Positions 17,710-25,613 of a stretch of 64,000 nucleotides of DNA are shown piece by piece. Positions within the stretch are counted from its first letter, which is position 1; every line of letters starts with the position of its first letter. The DNA comes from Selenomonas sp. oral taxon 920 (lineage in GTDB: Bacteria; Bacillota; Negativicutes; Selenomonadales; Selenomonadaceae), in NCBI RefSeq assembly GCF_001717585.1, contig NZ_CP017042.1:2310301-2374300 (forward strand). Direction: 5' to 3'. Made by a program: the position numbers and the translations under genes. Below the pieces are notes generated by a model. The model saw only the letters and a program-made list of their open reading frames with translations, did no database searches and had not been told where the DNA came from.

Positions 17710-18393
17710 ATGAACCTAAAGAAACTTATCGCTGCGGCGATGGTCGGCTCGCTGACCTTTACCGCCCCCCTCATCCTCCCGCAGACCGTGCAGAGCACCC
17801 TCGGCGCGCAGGCCGAGGCGGCAAAGGGCGGTGCGCGCATCGCACCGAAGTCTGCGCCCGCGCCGAAGGCGGCACCGAGCACCCAGAGCGGCAGCCAGAG
17901 CAAATCTGTCTCCGGCAACGGCGCGGGCTACGCTCCCTCCAAGAGCGTAAATCAGCTCGACAAGAACGCGCCCGCCGCAGGCGCAAAGGCGAATACACCG
18001 AATGCCGCAGGAGCGGCACAGAAGGGCACAGGCTGGGGCAACACCCTGCGGAACATCGGCCTCCTCGCGGGCGGCATGATGCTCGGCGGACTGCTTGCCT
18101 CCATGTTCGGCATGGGCGGCGGCTTCCTCGCCGACATCCTCGGTGTCCTTGCGAACGTCGCGATCGCCGTGGTCGCCTTCATGGCAATCCGCTGGCTCTG
18201 GAACCGTTTCCGCGGCCGCAAGGAGGAGAACGTCTACCAGCGTGCGGCACGTCCGCAGCAGGCGGCAGCACCGCAGCCACCCATCACGGACATACGTCCG
18301 CAGGGCGCACCCGCATCCTACACAGCGCCCGTACACACGGGTCTCGCCGGTGACAGCCCGCGTGCGATTGCCGACCACTACCGCAGCCGGTAG
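17710..18393 (+). CDS. Exported Gly/Ala-rich membrane protein, Tim44-N-like
   Basis: Product 227 residues, ATG with AAAGGAG upstream. Signal peptide at 1-35 (MNLKKLIAAAMVGSLTF..., cleavage near AEA-A), a Ser/Ala/Pro-rich linker (about 38-100), a glycine-rich hydrophobic block (about 110-165, LLAGGMMLGGLLASMFGMG then a membrane helix) and a short basic cytoplasmic tail with Pro-rich ending. The glycine-rich block plus helix resembles the N-terminal part of bacterial Tim44-like proteins, but the Tim44 lipid-binding domain is missing. Function unknown. A terminator follows 13 bases after the stop. Confidence 0.75.
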   Translation: MNLKKLIAAAMVGSLTFTAPLILPQTVQSTLGAQAEAAKGGARIAPKSAPAPKAAPSTQSGSQSKSVSGNGAGYAPSKSVNQLDKNAPAAGAKANTPNAAGAAQKGTGWGNTLRNIGLLAGGMMLGGLLASMFGMGGGFLADILGVLANVAIAVVAFMAIRWLWNRFRGRKEENVYQRAARPQQAAAPQPPITDIRPQGAPASYTAPVHTGLAGDSPRAIADHYRSR

Positions 18394-18405
18394 CAGCAAA
18401 GACAT

Positions 18406-18440
18406 AAACGCCCTGCAGATATGCATCTGCGGGGCGTTTT
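18406..18440 (+). terminator. Intrinsic terminator after the 17710 gene
   Basis: AAACGCCC-TGCAGAT pairs with ATCTGC-GGGGCGTTT around a short loop and ends in TTTT. Confidence 0.85.
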
Positions 18441-18588
18441 CATTACTTTTCTGACGTCTCATCACCATCACCGCTTCACATCTGCGTCCTCAGAAAACAA
18501 TAAAAACAAATTCCATAAAATAGCTATAAATAACTATAAATTTAAACAAATACCGTTCTCCTTTCCCATATTTATCACCGTTTTCCCC

Positions 18589-18617
18589 TTGAAAAAGCCG
18601 TTCATATCATCCATAAT
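18589..18617 (+). promoter_or_regulatory. Promoter of gmhA
   Basis: TTGAAA, 17-base spacer, CATAAT in AT-rich DNA 40 bases before the start codon. Confidence 0.7.
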
Positions 18618-18656
18618 AAAAGAAATACAAACACCAGCCACAAAGGAGCAACAAAA

Positions 18657-19322
18657 ATGAAAGATTCTTCCTGCGCCGCCGTAGACACGCTCATCGCGCG
18701 CTATCCCGCGCTCGAGGTCTGCGGCACAGATATCCGCGCCGCGATTGAGGCACTCGTGACGAGCTGCCGTACGGGCGGCAAGCTGATCGTCTGCGGCAAC
18801 GGCGGCAGTGCATCGGATGCGGAGCACATCGTCGGCGAGCTGATGAAGGGCTTTCTCCTGCCGCGCCACCTCGACGAGGATCTGATTGAGAAGCTGCACG
18901 AGGCATGCGACGCGACCGATCCAAAGACCGTCGACTACTTTATGCAGAACCTGCAGGGCGCACTCCCCGCGATCTCGCTGCCCTCGCAGCTCGCGATCAG
19001 CACGGCGTTCTCGAACGATCAGGCACCCGACCTCACCTTTGCACAGCAGGTCTTGGGACTTGGAAAGCCCGAGGATGTCCTGCTCGGCATCACGACCTCG
19101 GGCAACTCGAAAAACGTGCTCTACGCCTTCCGCATGGCGAAGGCACTGGGGCTCACGACGATCGCACTCACGGGCGCATCGGGCGGCAAATGCGTCATGG
19201 GCGGCTACGCCGACATTGTGATCAAGGCACCCGCCGAGGAGACATATATGATACAGGAGTACCACCTCCCGATCTACCATACCCTCTGCATCGCCCTCGA
19301 GGAGGAGTTCTTCGGTGCATAG
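18657..19322 (+). CDS. gmhA: SIS-domain sedoheptulose-7-phosphate isomerase
   Basis: Predicted first enzyme of ADP-heptose synthesis for the lipopolysaccharide core: sedoheptulose 7-phosphate to heptose 7-phosphate. Product 221 residues, ATG with AAAGGAG upstream. SIS fold with the phosphate-binding LIVCGNGGSASDAEH (about 42-56) and the second loop GITTSGNSKNV (about 143-153); the family Glu/His pair near GGSASDAEHIVGE and the late IEYH-like QEYHLPIYH are present. It is about 25 residues longer than E. coli GmhA because of an insert after the first loop (LLPRHLDEDLIEKL...). The next gene is a phosphohexomutase, consistent with sugar-nucleotide supply. Confidence 0.88.
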   Translation: MKDSSCAAVDTLIARYPALEVCGTDIRAAIEALVTSCRTGGKLIVCGNGGSASDAEHIVGELMKGFLLPRHLDEDLIEKLHEACDATDPKTVDYFMQNLQGALPAISLPSQLAISTAFSNDQAPDLTFAQQVLGLGKPEDVLLGITTSGNSKNVLYAFRMAKALGLTTIALTGASGGKCVMGGYADIVIKAPAEETYMIQEYHLPIYHTLCIALEEEFFGA

Positions 19323-19426
19323 TGATCTGCGAATCGTGCGTGCCGTGTGATGCTCCGAAGCGAACCCCCAGCAGAGCCTGCACGGTACGAAAGCATAACG
19401 CCAAAATAATCAAAGGAGGAATCCCA

Positions 19427-20935
19427 ATGCCATTGACGCACGATGATTTCAAGAAGCTCGCGAACGGCAGCGACATCCGCGGTGTCGCCGTCCCGGGAGT
19501 CGAAGGCGAGCCCGTCACCCTCACCCCCGAGGCGGCAAACCGCATTGCAAAGGGCTTTGTTCGTCTCCTCACGGAGAAGACCGGCAAGAAGCCCGCCGAG
19601 CTGCAGATCGCTGTCGGCCACGACTCGCGCATCTCCGCACTCGCCATCAAGGACTGCGTCCTCACGGGGCTCACACACACGGGCGCACACGGCATTGACT
19701 GCGTGCTCGCCTCCACGCCCGCCATGTTCATGGCGACCATCTTCGAGGACACAGCGGCGGACGGCTCCATCATGATCACGGCGAGCCACCTCCCCTACAA
19801 CCGCAACGGACTGAAATTCTTCACCGCCGAGGGCGGCGCAGACAAGGCCGACATCCAGAAGATCCTCGCCTACGCTGCCGAGGCGGAGGAGGCACACGGC
19901 AGCCTCGACAACGTGCTGAAATTCGACCTCATCGGCCGCTACAGCGATCACCTTGTCGGCAAAATCCGCACAGCACTCGGCGGCGCAGAAAAGCCGCTCG
20001 CGGGCATGCGGATCGTCGTCGATGCGGGCAACGGCGCGGGCGGCTTCTTTGCAGGACGCATCCTCACGCCGCTCGGCGCGGACACCTCGGGCAGCCAGTT
20101 CCTTGACCCCGACGGACACTTCCCGAACCACATTCCGAACCCCGAGGACCCAGAAGCCATGCGTGCGATCAAGGAGGCCGTCATCGAGAACGATGCCGAC
20201 CTCGGGCTCATCTTCGACACCGACGTCGACCGCATGAGCGCTGTCCTCGCGGACGGCACCGATGTCAGCCGCAACGCCCTGATCGCCATGATGGCAGCCA
20301 TCCTCGCACCGGACTACCCCGGCTCGACCATCATCACAGACTCTGTGACCTCGGACGGGCTGCATGACTTCCTCGAACATGACCTGCATCTGAAGCACCT
20401 GCGCTACATGCGCGGCTACAAGAACGTCATCAACGAGTGCATCCGCCGCAACGAGGCGGGCGAGGTTTCCCCCCTCGCCATTGAGACCTCGGGGCACGGG
20501 GCACTCAGCGAGAACTACTACCTCGACGACGGTGCCTATCTCGCCGTCAAGCTCCTCATCGCGGCGGCAAAGGCACGTGCGGAGGGGAGAACCCTCGACG
20601 ATCTCATCGCAAACCTCCGCCACCCCGCTGAGGCACGCGAGATCCGCATCAAGATCCTCGGCCAAAGCGATCCGAAAGCCTACGGGCAGGAGGTGCTTGC
20701 CGCATTCGAAGCACGCGCAAAGGCAAAGGGGCTCACGATCGCCAGCCCCTCCTACGAGGGCGTGCGCATCGTGTTTGACGGCGGCTGGGCGCTGCTGCGC
20801 ATGTCGCTGCACGACCCGAACATGCCGCTCAATATCGAGGCGGATGCCGCAGGCGGTGCGGACGCGATTGAACGCACCGTACGGGAGCTCATCGCGGACT
20901 TTGACGCCCTCGACCTCTCCGGATTCCACGCGTAG
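19427..20935 (+). CDS. Phosphomannomutase/phosphoglucomutase
   Basis: Alpha-D-phosphohexomutase that moves phosphate between C6 and C1 of a hexose for nucleotide-sugar synthesis. The start ATG 19427 follows AAAGGAGG by 8 bases; product 502 residues. Motifs: active-site serine loop in IMITASHLPYNRNG (the usual SHNP reads SHLP), metal loop IFDTDVDRMS, and sugar-phosphate loops IETSGHGAL and the late VRIVFDGGW. The N-terminal segment is longer than in typical AlgC/ManB. The 105-base gap after gmhA has no terminator, so they may be one unit. Confidence 0.9.
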   Translation: MPLTHDDFKKLANGSDIRGVAVPGVEGEPVTLTPEAANRIAKGFVRLLTEKTGKKPAELQIAVGHDSRISALAIKDCVLTGLTHTGAHGIDCVLASTPAMFMATIFEDTAADGSIMITASHLPYNRNGLKFFTAEGGADKADIQKILAYAAEAEEAHGSLDNVLKFDLIGRYSDHLVGKIRTALGGAEKPLAGMRIVVDAGNGAGGFFAGRILTPLGADTSGSQFLDPDGHFPNHIPNPEDPEAMRAIKEAVIENDADLGLIFDTDVDRMSAVLADGTDVSRNALIAMMAAILAPDYPGSTIITDSVTSDGLHDFLEHDLHLKHLRYMRGYKNVINECIRRNEAGEVSPLAIETSGHGALSENYYLDDGAYLAVKLLIAAAKARAEGRTLDDLIANLRHPAEAREIRIKILGQSDPKAYGQEVLAAFEARAKAKGLTIASPSYEGVRIVFDGGWALLRMSLHDPNMPLNIEADAAGGADAIERTVRELIADFDALDLSGFHA

Positions 20936-20964
20936 AAGCTCTATCATCACATACGAGACGATAG

Positions 20965-20980
20965 TTTCACAAACGTGACA
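20965..20980. promoter_or_regulatory. Candidate upstream operator of the sorbitol operon
   Basis: TTTCACAAACGTGACA, a near copy of the palindrome at 21098-21113, placed upstream of the promoter. Confidence 0.5.
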
Positions 20981-20999
20981 ATAAAACTTAAAAATAACG

Positions 21000-21038
21000 A
21001 AAAACCGCTGTGAAATACAGATTTTACGGCGGTTTTTC
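21000..21038 (+). terminator. Intrinsic terminator after the phosphohexomutase gene
   Basis: AAAAACCGC...GCGGTTTTT long stem with an inner GTGAAAT/ATTTTAC part, ending in T5. Confidence 0.85.
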
Positions 21039-21067
21039 TTGTCTTATTTTCAGCTTCGCGCTATATT
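21039..21067 (+). promoter_or_regulatory. Sorbitol operon promoter
   Basis: TTGTCT, 17-base spacer, TATATT, directly after the preceding terminator. It lies between the two operator-like palindromes, which suits DNA looping or repression by the SorC-type regulator. Confidence 0.65.
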
Positions 21068-21097
21068 CAGCTTGTCAGGACGACAATAGCGCTAGCC

Positions 21098-21113
21098 CTT
21101 CACAAATGTGAAG
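21098..21113. promoter_or_regulatory. Candidate operator for the SorC-type regulator
   Basis: Perfect palindrome CTTCACAAATGTGAAG (7-bp arms, 2-base centre), about 30 bases downstream of the -10 box and 26 bases before the regulator gene. Confidence 0.65.
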
Positions 21114-21139
21114 ATGAATTCTCCTAGGAGGAAAACAAT

Positions 21140-22078
21140 ATGCAGGCCGTGGATAAACGAATCCTGATCAAGGCGGCAAACCTCTACTATACAGATGGTT
21201 TGAAGCAGAGCGAGATCGCCGCACGCCTCGGTGTCGACCGCACAACGGTGAGCAAGTATCTCAAGCGGGCACTTGCGGCGGGCATTGTCCGCATCACCGT
21301 CGAGACGGACAGCAACGAGGAACTTGAAAGCGCACTTGAGCGTCGCTTCGGACTTCGAGAGGCATACGTCGTCGCCCGCAGCATCGACCTCGCGCAGGTC
21401 AAGAGCCGCATGGCACAGGCGGGGCTGAGTCTCCTGCGGCGCATTGTGACCGACGGGCAGACCATCGGCCTTGCATGGGGGACGAGCATCCGCGAGCTGA
21501 CGCGCTATGCGGCGGCGGAGCGGCTGCACCCGATCGACGCGGACTTTGTTCCGCTCGACGGCGGCCCTGAGAGCGTCGACAGCGATCTCCATGTGAACAC
21601 GCTCTGCTATGAACTCGCGAATGCGTTCGGCGGACGCAGTCACTACATCTACGCGCCTGCAATTGCCCGTACGGCGGAGATTGCAGCAGCGATCCGCCAA
21701 GATGTGAACTTCGAGCAGATCATGCAGTTCTGGGAGAAGCTTGACATCGGCATCGTCGGCATCGGTGCACCCGTAAAGTCCTCGAATCTCGTCTGGATGG
21801 GCAGCTTCGGCAGAGAGGCGATTGAGAGCCTGCTGCGGGAGCGTGTGGTCGGCGAGATCTGCTCCATGTTCTACGACATCCAAGGAAAACCCGTCACCAC
21901 AGAGTTCCATGACCGCATCATCGCCGTCGAGCTCGAACGCCTCCGTGCACTCGACTACAGCATCGGCATGGCGGCATCGCGCGAGAAGGTGCCTGCGATC
22001 CTCGGAGCACTGCGCGGACATTTCATCAACGTCCTCATCACGGATGAGGAGACTGCAAAGATTTTATTGAACGAATGA
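21140..22078 (+). CDS. SorC-family sorbitol operon regulator
   Basis: Sugar-phosphate-responsive DNA-binding protein, first gene of the sorbitol operon and probably its own regulator. Product 312 residues, ATG with AGGAGG 9 bases upstream. N-terminal helix-turn-helix at about 18-42 (LKQSEIAARLGVDRTTVSKYLKRA), then the SorC/DeoR-type effector domain of NagB-like fold with GLAWGTSIRELTRY (about 107-120) and VGIGAPVKSSN (about 204-215). The end overlaps the next frame by an ATGA. Two palindromes around the promoter are the likely binding sites. Confidence 0.9.
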   Translation: MQAVDKRILIKAANLYYTDGLKQSEIAARLGVDRTTVSKYLKRALAAGIVRITVETDSNEELESALERRFGLREAYVVARSIDLAQVKSRMAQAGLSLLRRIVTDGQTIGLAWGTSIRELTRYAAAERLHPIDADFVPLDGGPESVDSDLHVNTLCYELANAFGGRSHYIYAPAIARTAEIAAAIRQDVNFEQIMQFWEKLDIGIVGIGAPVKSSNLVWMGSFGREAIESLLRERVVGEICSMFYDIQGKPVTTEFHDRIIAVELERLRALDYSIGMAASREKVPAILGALRGHFINVLITDEETAKILLNE

Positions 22079-22095
22079 CGAAAGGAACGATCCCT

Positions 22096-22488
22096 ATGCT
22101 CTGGCTTGCTCTGATTGCCGTACTCATGTGGGTGCTCCAACTTGTCCTGAGCATCCTGCAGTTTCAGCGCTTCGCGGCGCATGTAAAGGAGATGCGCCGC
22201 GAGGGACGCGTCGCCATCGGCAAGGAAAAAGGGCGTTTCGTCGCAGGGGCAATCGTCCTCTTCGTCATCGACCCCGCATGCAGCATCGTGCGCGGTGAGA
22301 TCATGAAGGGCGTCACCGTATTTGCGGGCTTTCGTACCTTTGATGATTTCACGGGCAGAAATCTGCTCGATCTCACGGAGGCGGATCTCGTCTCCTATGA
22401 CCGTCAGACGCGCCGTGCCGTACTCGGTGCACGCGAGGAGTACATCATCTATCAGGAGCAGGGGGAGGCCCTTGCCGGTCACGCATAA
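22096..22488 (+). CDS. Glucitol operon activator-like protein GutM
   Basis: Small protein of the GutM/SrlM family: one N-terminal membrane helix (MLWLALIAVLMWVLQLVLSI) and a cytoplasmic part with the conserved GRVAIGKEKGRFVAGAIVLFVID segment and FAGFRTFDDF. I choose ATG 22096, preceded by AAAGGA at 22081-22086, over the ATG at 22075 that overlaps the regulator stop. Product 130 residues. In enteric bacteria GutM is an accessory activator of the glucitol operon; its mechanism is not defined. Confidence 0.88.
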   Translation: MLWLALIAVLMWVLQLVLSILQFQRFAAHVKEMRREGRVAIGKEKGRFVAGAIVLFVIDPACSIVRGEIMKGVTVFAGFRTFDDFTGRNLLDLTEADLVSYDRQTRRAVLGAREEYIIYQEQGEALAGHA

Positions 22489-22529
22489 ATCTGACTTGAT
22501 TTCGTTTCCACAGGAAAGGAGACACGTTC

Positions 22530-23084
22530 ATGGATACCTTGATTCTCTTTGCCGAGGGCTTCATCGGCATGTTCAATAAGGGCGGCGAAACCCTCATCGG
22601 ATGGGTCACAGGCATCATCCCGACCCTCGTCTGCCTGCTCGTCGCGATGAATGCGATTGTGCTCTTCGTCGGCAACGAGCGCGTCGAGAAGTTCGCCCAC
22701 CTCTGTGCGGGCAACCCCATCTCGCGCTATGTCGTACTCCCGTTCATCGGCGTCTTCTTCCTCTGCAATCCGATGGCGCTCTCGCTCGGCAAATTCCTGC
22801 CCGAGTACTACAAACCCTCCTACTATGCGGCGGCATCTTCCGCATGCCACACGATGAACGGCATGTTCCCGCATGTCAACCCGGGCGAGATGTTCGTCTT
22901 CCTCGGCGTTGCGAACGGCATCACCACACTCGGACTGCCGTACACCGATCTCGCACTGCGCTATCTGCTCGTCGGTCTCATTGTCAACTTCCTGCGCGGC
23001 TGGCTGACGGACTTTACGACAGCATATGTGCAGCGTCAACAGGGCGTGCAGCTCAGCAAAGAACCCGCAGTGCTCAAGAGCTAA
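22530..23084 (+). CDS. srlA: PTS sorbitol-specific EIIC component
   Basis: Membrane channel component of the glucitol/sorbitol phosphotransferase permease. Product 184 residues, ATG after AGGAAAGGAG. At least four hydrophobic segments; the N-terminal half has [13 protein letters not shown] and [10 protein letters not shown], the pattern of GutA/SrlA. Its partner EIIBC is encoded 24 bases downstream. Confidence 0.94.
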   Translation: MDTLILFAEGFIGMFNKGGETLIGWVTGIIPTLVCLLVAMNAIVLFVGNERVEKFAHLCAGNPISRYVVLPFIGVFFLCNPMALSLGKFLPEYYKPSYYAAASSACHTMNGMFPHVNPGEMFVFLGVANGITTLGLPYTDLALRYLLVGLIVNFLRGWLTDFTTAYVQRQQGVQLSKEPAVLKS

Positions 23085-23108
23085 GGCAATCGGAGAGGAG
23101 AACATATC

Positions 23109-24104
23109 ATGAGCGAATACAAGAGCGTCATCGTATCGGCAGGCTCGGGCGGCTTTGGCGGGCCTCTTGCCCTCACGCCGGATGAGAAGCGGAACAAGAT
23201 CGTCAACATCACGGGCGGCGTGATCTCTGATGTTGCCGTGCGCCTTGGCGAGATGACGGGCGCGGAGGTCGTGGACGGCTTCAAGACCAGCGTCCCCGAG
23301 GATGAGATCCTCGCAGCGGTCATCGACTGCGGCGGTACACTGCGCTGCGGCATCTATCCGCAGAAGCGCATCTTCACCATCAACATCAAGCAGACGGGCC
23401 CCTCGGGTCCGCTCGCGCAATACATCAAACCCGACATCTACGTCTCGGCAGTCAAGCCCGCAAACATCGCATTCAGCGACGGTACAGCCGCGCCTGCAGC
23501 AGCTCCCGCAGCGGCGCAGACGGAGGAAGCAAAGCCGAAGTACGACACCTCGAAGAAGATCACAGAGCAGTCCGGCAGTCTCATGGCAAAGGTCGGACAG
23601 ATGATGGGCGGCATCGTCGCGACGTTCTATCAGGCGGGGCGCGAGTCCATCAATACGCTTATCACAACGATTCTGCCGTTCATGGCATTTGTCTCCATGC
23701 TCATCGGCGTCATCCTCGGCTCGGGCTTCGGCGACTTCGTGGCGCATTTCGTCTCGCCGCTCGCGGCATCTCCGATCGGGCTTGTCATCCTCGCACTGAT
23801 CTGCTCCTTCCCGCTCCTCTCCCCATTCCTTGGGCCAGGGGCGGTCATCGCGCAGGTCGTCGGCGTGCTCATCGGCGTTGAGATCGGACTCGGGCACATC
23901 CCGCCGAACCTCGCGCTCCCCGCAGTCTTTGCGATCAACGTGCAGTGCGCCTGCGACTTCATCCCCGTCGGGCTCGGCCTCGCCGAGGCGGACGCAAAGA
24001 CTGTCGAGATCGGCGTGCCCGCCGTCCTCTACTCGCGCTTCATGACAGGTCCTCTTGCGGTCATCATCGCGTGGGTTGCGAGCGCGGGACTTTACGAGAA
24101 CTGA
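23109..24104 (+). CDS. srlE: PTS sorbitol-specific EIIBC component
   Basis: Carries the phosphorylated EIIB domain and the second membrane part. Product 331 residues. N-terminal EIIB (about 1-110) with [11 protein letters not shown] at the start and a candidate phosphocysteine in [12 protein letters not shown]; an Ala/Pro/Gln linker (about 120-150); then the membrane half with [21 protein letters not shown] and the [13 protein letters not shown] segment. RBS GGAGAGGAG upstream. Complete and typical of SrlE. Confidence 0.94.
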   Translation: MSEYKSVIVSAGSGGFGGPLALTPDEKRNKIVNITGGVISDVAVRLGEMTGAEVVDGFKTSVPEDEILAAVIDCGGTLRCGIYPQKRIFTINIKQTGPSGPLAQYIKPDIYVSAVKPANIAFSDGTAAPAAAPAAAQTEEAKPKYDTSKKITEQSGSLMAKVGQMMGGIVATFYQAGRESINTLITTILPFMAFVSMLIGVILGSGFGDFVAHFVSPLAASPIGLVILALICSFPLLSPFLGPGAVIAQVVGVLIGVEIGLGHIPPNLALPAVFAINVQCACDFIPVGLGLAEADAKTVEIGVPAVLYSRFMTGPLAVIIAWVASAGLYEN

Positions 24105-24143
24105 GCTGGTTTGCTGGAAAATCGTGCAGAAGGAGAATAGATT

Positions 24144-24953
24144 ATGAGCTGGTTGCATCTCGAAGGAAAAACGGCCATCGTCACGGGCGGCGCGTCGGGC
24201 ATCGGCAAGGCGGTCGCGGAGGGCTTTTTGGAGCAGGGAGCGAATGTCGTCGTCTGCGATATGAACCCCGAGGCTCCCACATTTGAAGACAAACGCGGCA
24301 AGATGCTCTATATTGTCACCGATGTGACGAAGCGGGCGAGCGTCGAGGCAATGGTGGAGAAGGCAAAGAAACGGTTCGGCAGCATCGACATTCTCGTCAA
24401 CAACGCCGGCATCAACATCCCGCGCCTCCTCGTCGACCCGAAGGATCCGCACGGAAAATACGAACTGGACGACAGCGTATTCGAGAAGGTCACGGCGGTC
24501 AACCTGAAGGGTGTCTACCTCTGCGCACAGGCAGTCGGACGCGAACTCGTCGCGCAGGGACACGGCGTACTCATCAACATGAGCTCCGAGAGCGGCATCG
24601 AGGGCTCCGAGGGGCAGAGCATCTACGCCGCGACAAAGAACGCCGTCAACTCCTTCACACGCTCGTGGGCGAAGGAGTTCGGCAAGTACGGCGTGCGCGT
24701 CATCGGCGTTGCGCCCGGCATTCTCGAAGCGACGGGGCTGCGTACCCTTGCCTATGAGGAAGCACTCGCCTACACGCGCGGCATCACGGTCGACGATCTG
24801 CGCAAGGGCTATGCAAGCACGAAGACCACACCGCTCGGACGCAGCGGCAAGCTCTCCGAGGTTGCCGACCTCGTCGTTTACCTCGCCTCCGACCGTGCCT
24901 CCTACATCCACGGCGTCACCTACAACGTCGCGGGCGGCAAGACGCGCGGCTGA
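24144..24953 (+). CDS. srlD: Sorbitol-6-phosphate 2-dehydrogenase
   Basis: Short-chain dehydrogenase that oxidises sorbitol 6-phosphate to fructose 6-phosphate with NAD+. Product 269 residues. Cofactor loop TGGASGIG (14-21), NNAGIN, catalytic Ser in MSSESG and the Y-x-x-x-K pair in IYAATKNAV. RBS AAGGAGAA. Its position between EIIBC and EIIA and the operon context fix the substrate; the sequence alone only says SDR. The product feeds directly into the pfkA step encoded elsewhere in this window. Confidence 0.93.
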   Translation: MSWLHLEGKTAIVTGGASGIGKAVAEGFLEQGANVVVCDMNPEAPTFEDKRGKMLYIVTDVTKRASVEAMVEKAKKRFGSIDILVNNAGINIPRLLVDPKDPHGKYELDDSVFEKVTAVNLKGVYLCAQAVGRELVAQGHGVLINMSSESGIEGSEGQSIYAATKNAVNSFTRSWAKEFGKYGVRVIGVAPGILEATGLRTLAYEEALAYTRGITVDDLRKGYASTKTTPLGRSGKLSEVADLVVYLASDRASYIHGVTYNVAGGKTRG

Positions 24954-24996
24954 GATTGACAGGAACGGAACATTTCATACAGCAGGAGGATACAGC

Positions 24997-25368
24997 ATGA
25001 AATACCACTGCGAAATCACGAGTTGGGGCGATGAGGCGCTCCTCTTCCTCGACAATCCGGAGACCAACTTCATCATTATCTTCAACAACAATGCGCCGGC
25101 AGAGCTGGCATCGTTCTCCGTCCTTCACACGCCGGGAAACTATAATGCAGATCCCGCCGTCGGCGATACGATGGTGGTCTGCGACAAGGCGTTCACGATT
25201 ACGGCGATCGGCGACGAGGCACTCGATACGCTCAGGGAGATGGGGCACTGCACGCTTTCGTTCAAGGGCGGTGATACGGCGGAGCGCCCGGGCTGTATCA
25301 TGCTGCAGGGCGACGCACCGCTCGTGAAGGACGATATCCAGGCGGGCATGACAATCGAGGTCTATTAA
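24997..25368 (+). CDS. srlB: PTS sorbitol-specific EIIA component
   Basis: Cytoplasmic phosphocarrier passing phosphate from HPr to EIIB. The start ATG 24997 follows AGGAGG by 7 bases; product 123 residues, the usual GutB length. The likely phospho-histidine is in the FSVLHTPGN segment. Beta-rich sequence with KYHCEITSWGDEALLFL at the N-terminus. Last gene of the operon, followed by a strong terminator 12 bases later. Confidence 0.94.
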   Translation: MKYHCEITSWGDEALLFLDNPETNFIIIFNNNAPAELASFSVLHTPGNYNADPAVGDTMVVCDKAFTITAIGDEALDTLREMGHCTLSFKGGDTAERPGCIMLQGDAPLVKDDIQAGMTIEVY

Positions 25369-25380
25369 GGACGCTTATCT

Positions 25381-25423
25381 CGGGGCTGCTGCACAACGCG
25401 CAAAACGCCGTGCAGCAGCCCCG
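25381..25423 (+). terminator. Terminator of the sorbitol operon
   Basis: Perfect 14-bp stem (CGGGGCTGCTGCAC/GTGCAGCAGCCCCG), 15-base loop, followed by TTCTTG. Confidence 0.85.
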
Positions 25424-25522
25424 TTCTTGTGCCATTTTGCCGCTTCGCAGTCTTTCTTCTCCGTCAAACGGGGACGACTGCGTTACTATTTATCAGCGGC
25501 TCCCTTACTTTTCCGCCGCGTC

Positions 25523-25551
25523 TATGATATAATATATTTCATCATATCATA
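25523..25551 (+). promoter_or_regulatory. Promoter region of the first diguanylate cyclase, with dyad
   Basis: A TATAAT at 25528-25533 overlaps an 8-bp inverted repeat (TATGATAT at 25523-25530, ATATCATA at 25544-25551). The -35 (TTACTT) is weak. The dyad over the -10 suggests repressor control. Confidence 0.5.
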
Positions 25552-25613
25552 GGCTCACTTCATGAGGGGACAGCCCTCCTATGAAGCGGCACCGATGGGA
25601 GAAGAACAGGGAT

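Noticed and set aside
22479..24911. An 810-codon minus-strand frame across the sorbitol genes
   Set aside because: Antisense shadow of GC-rich srlA-srlE-srlD; Asp/Arg/Cys-rich product without any domain, no ribosome site.
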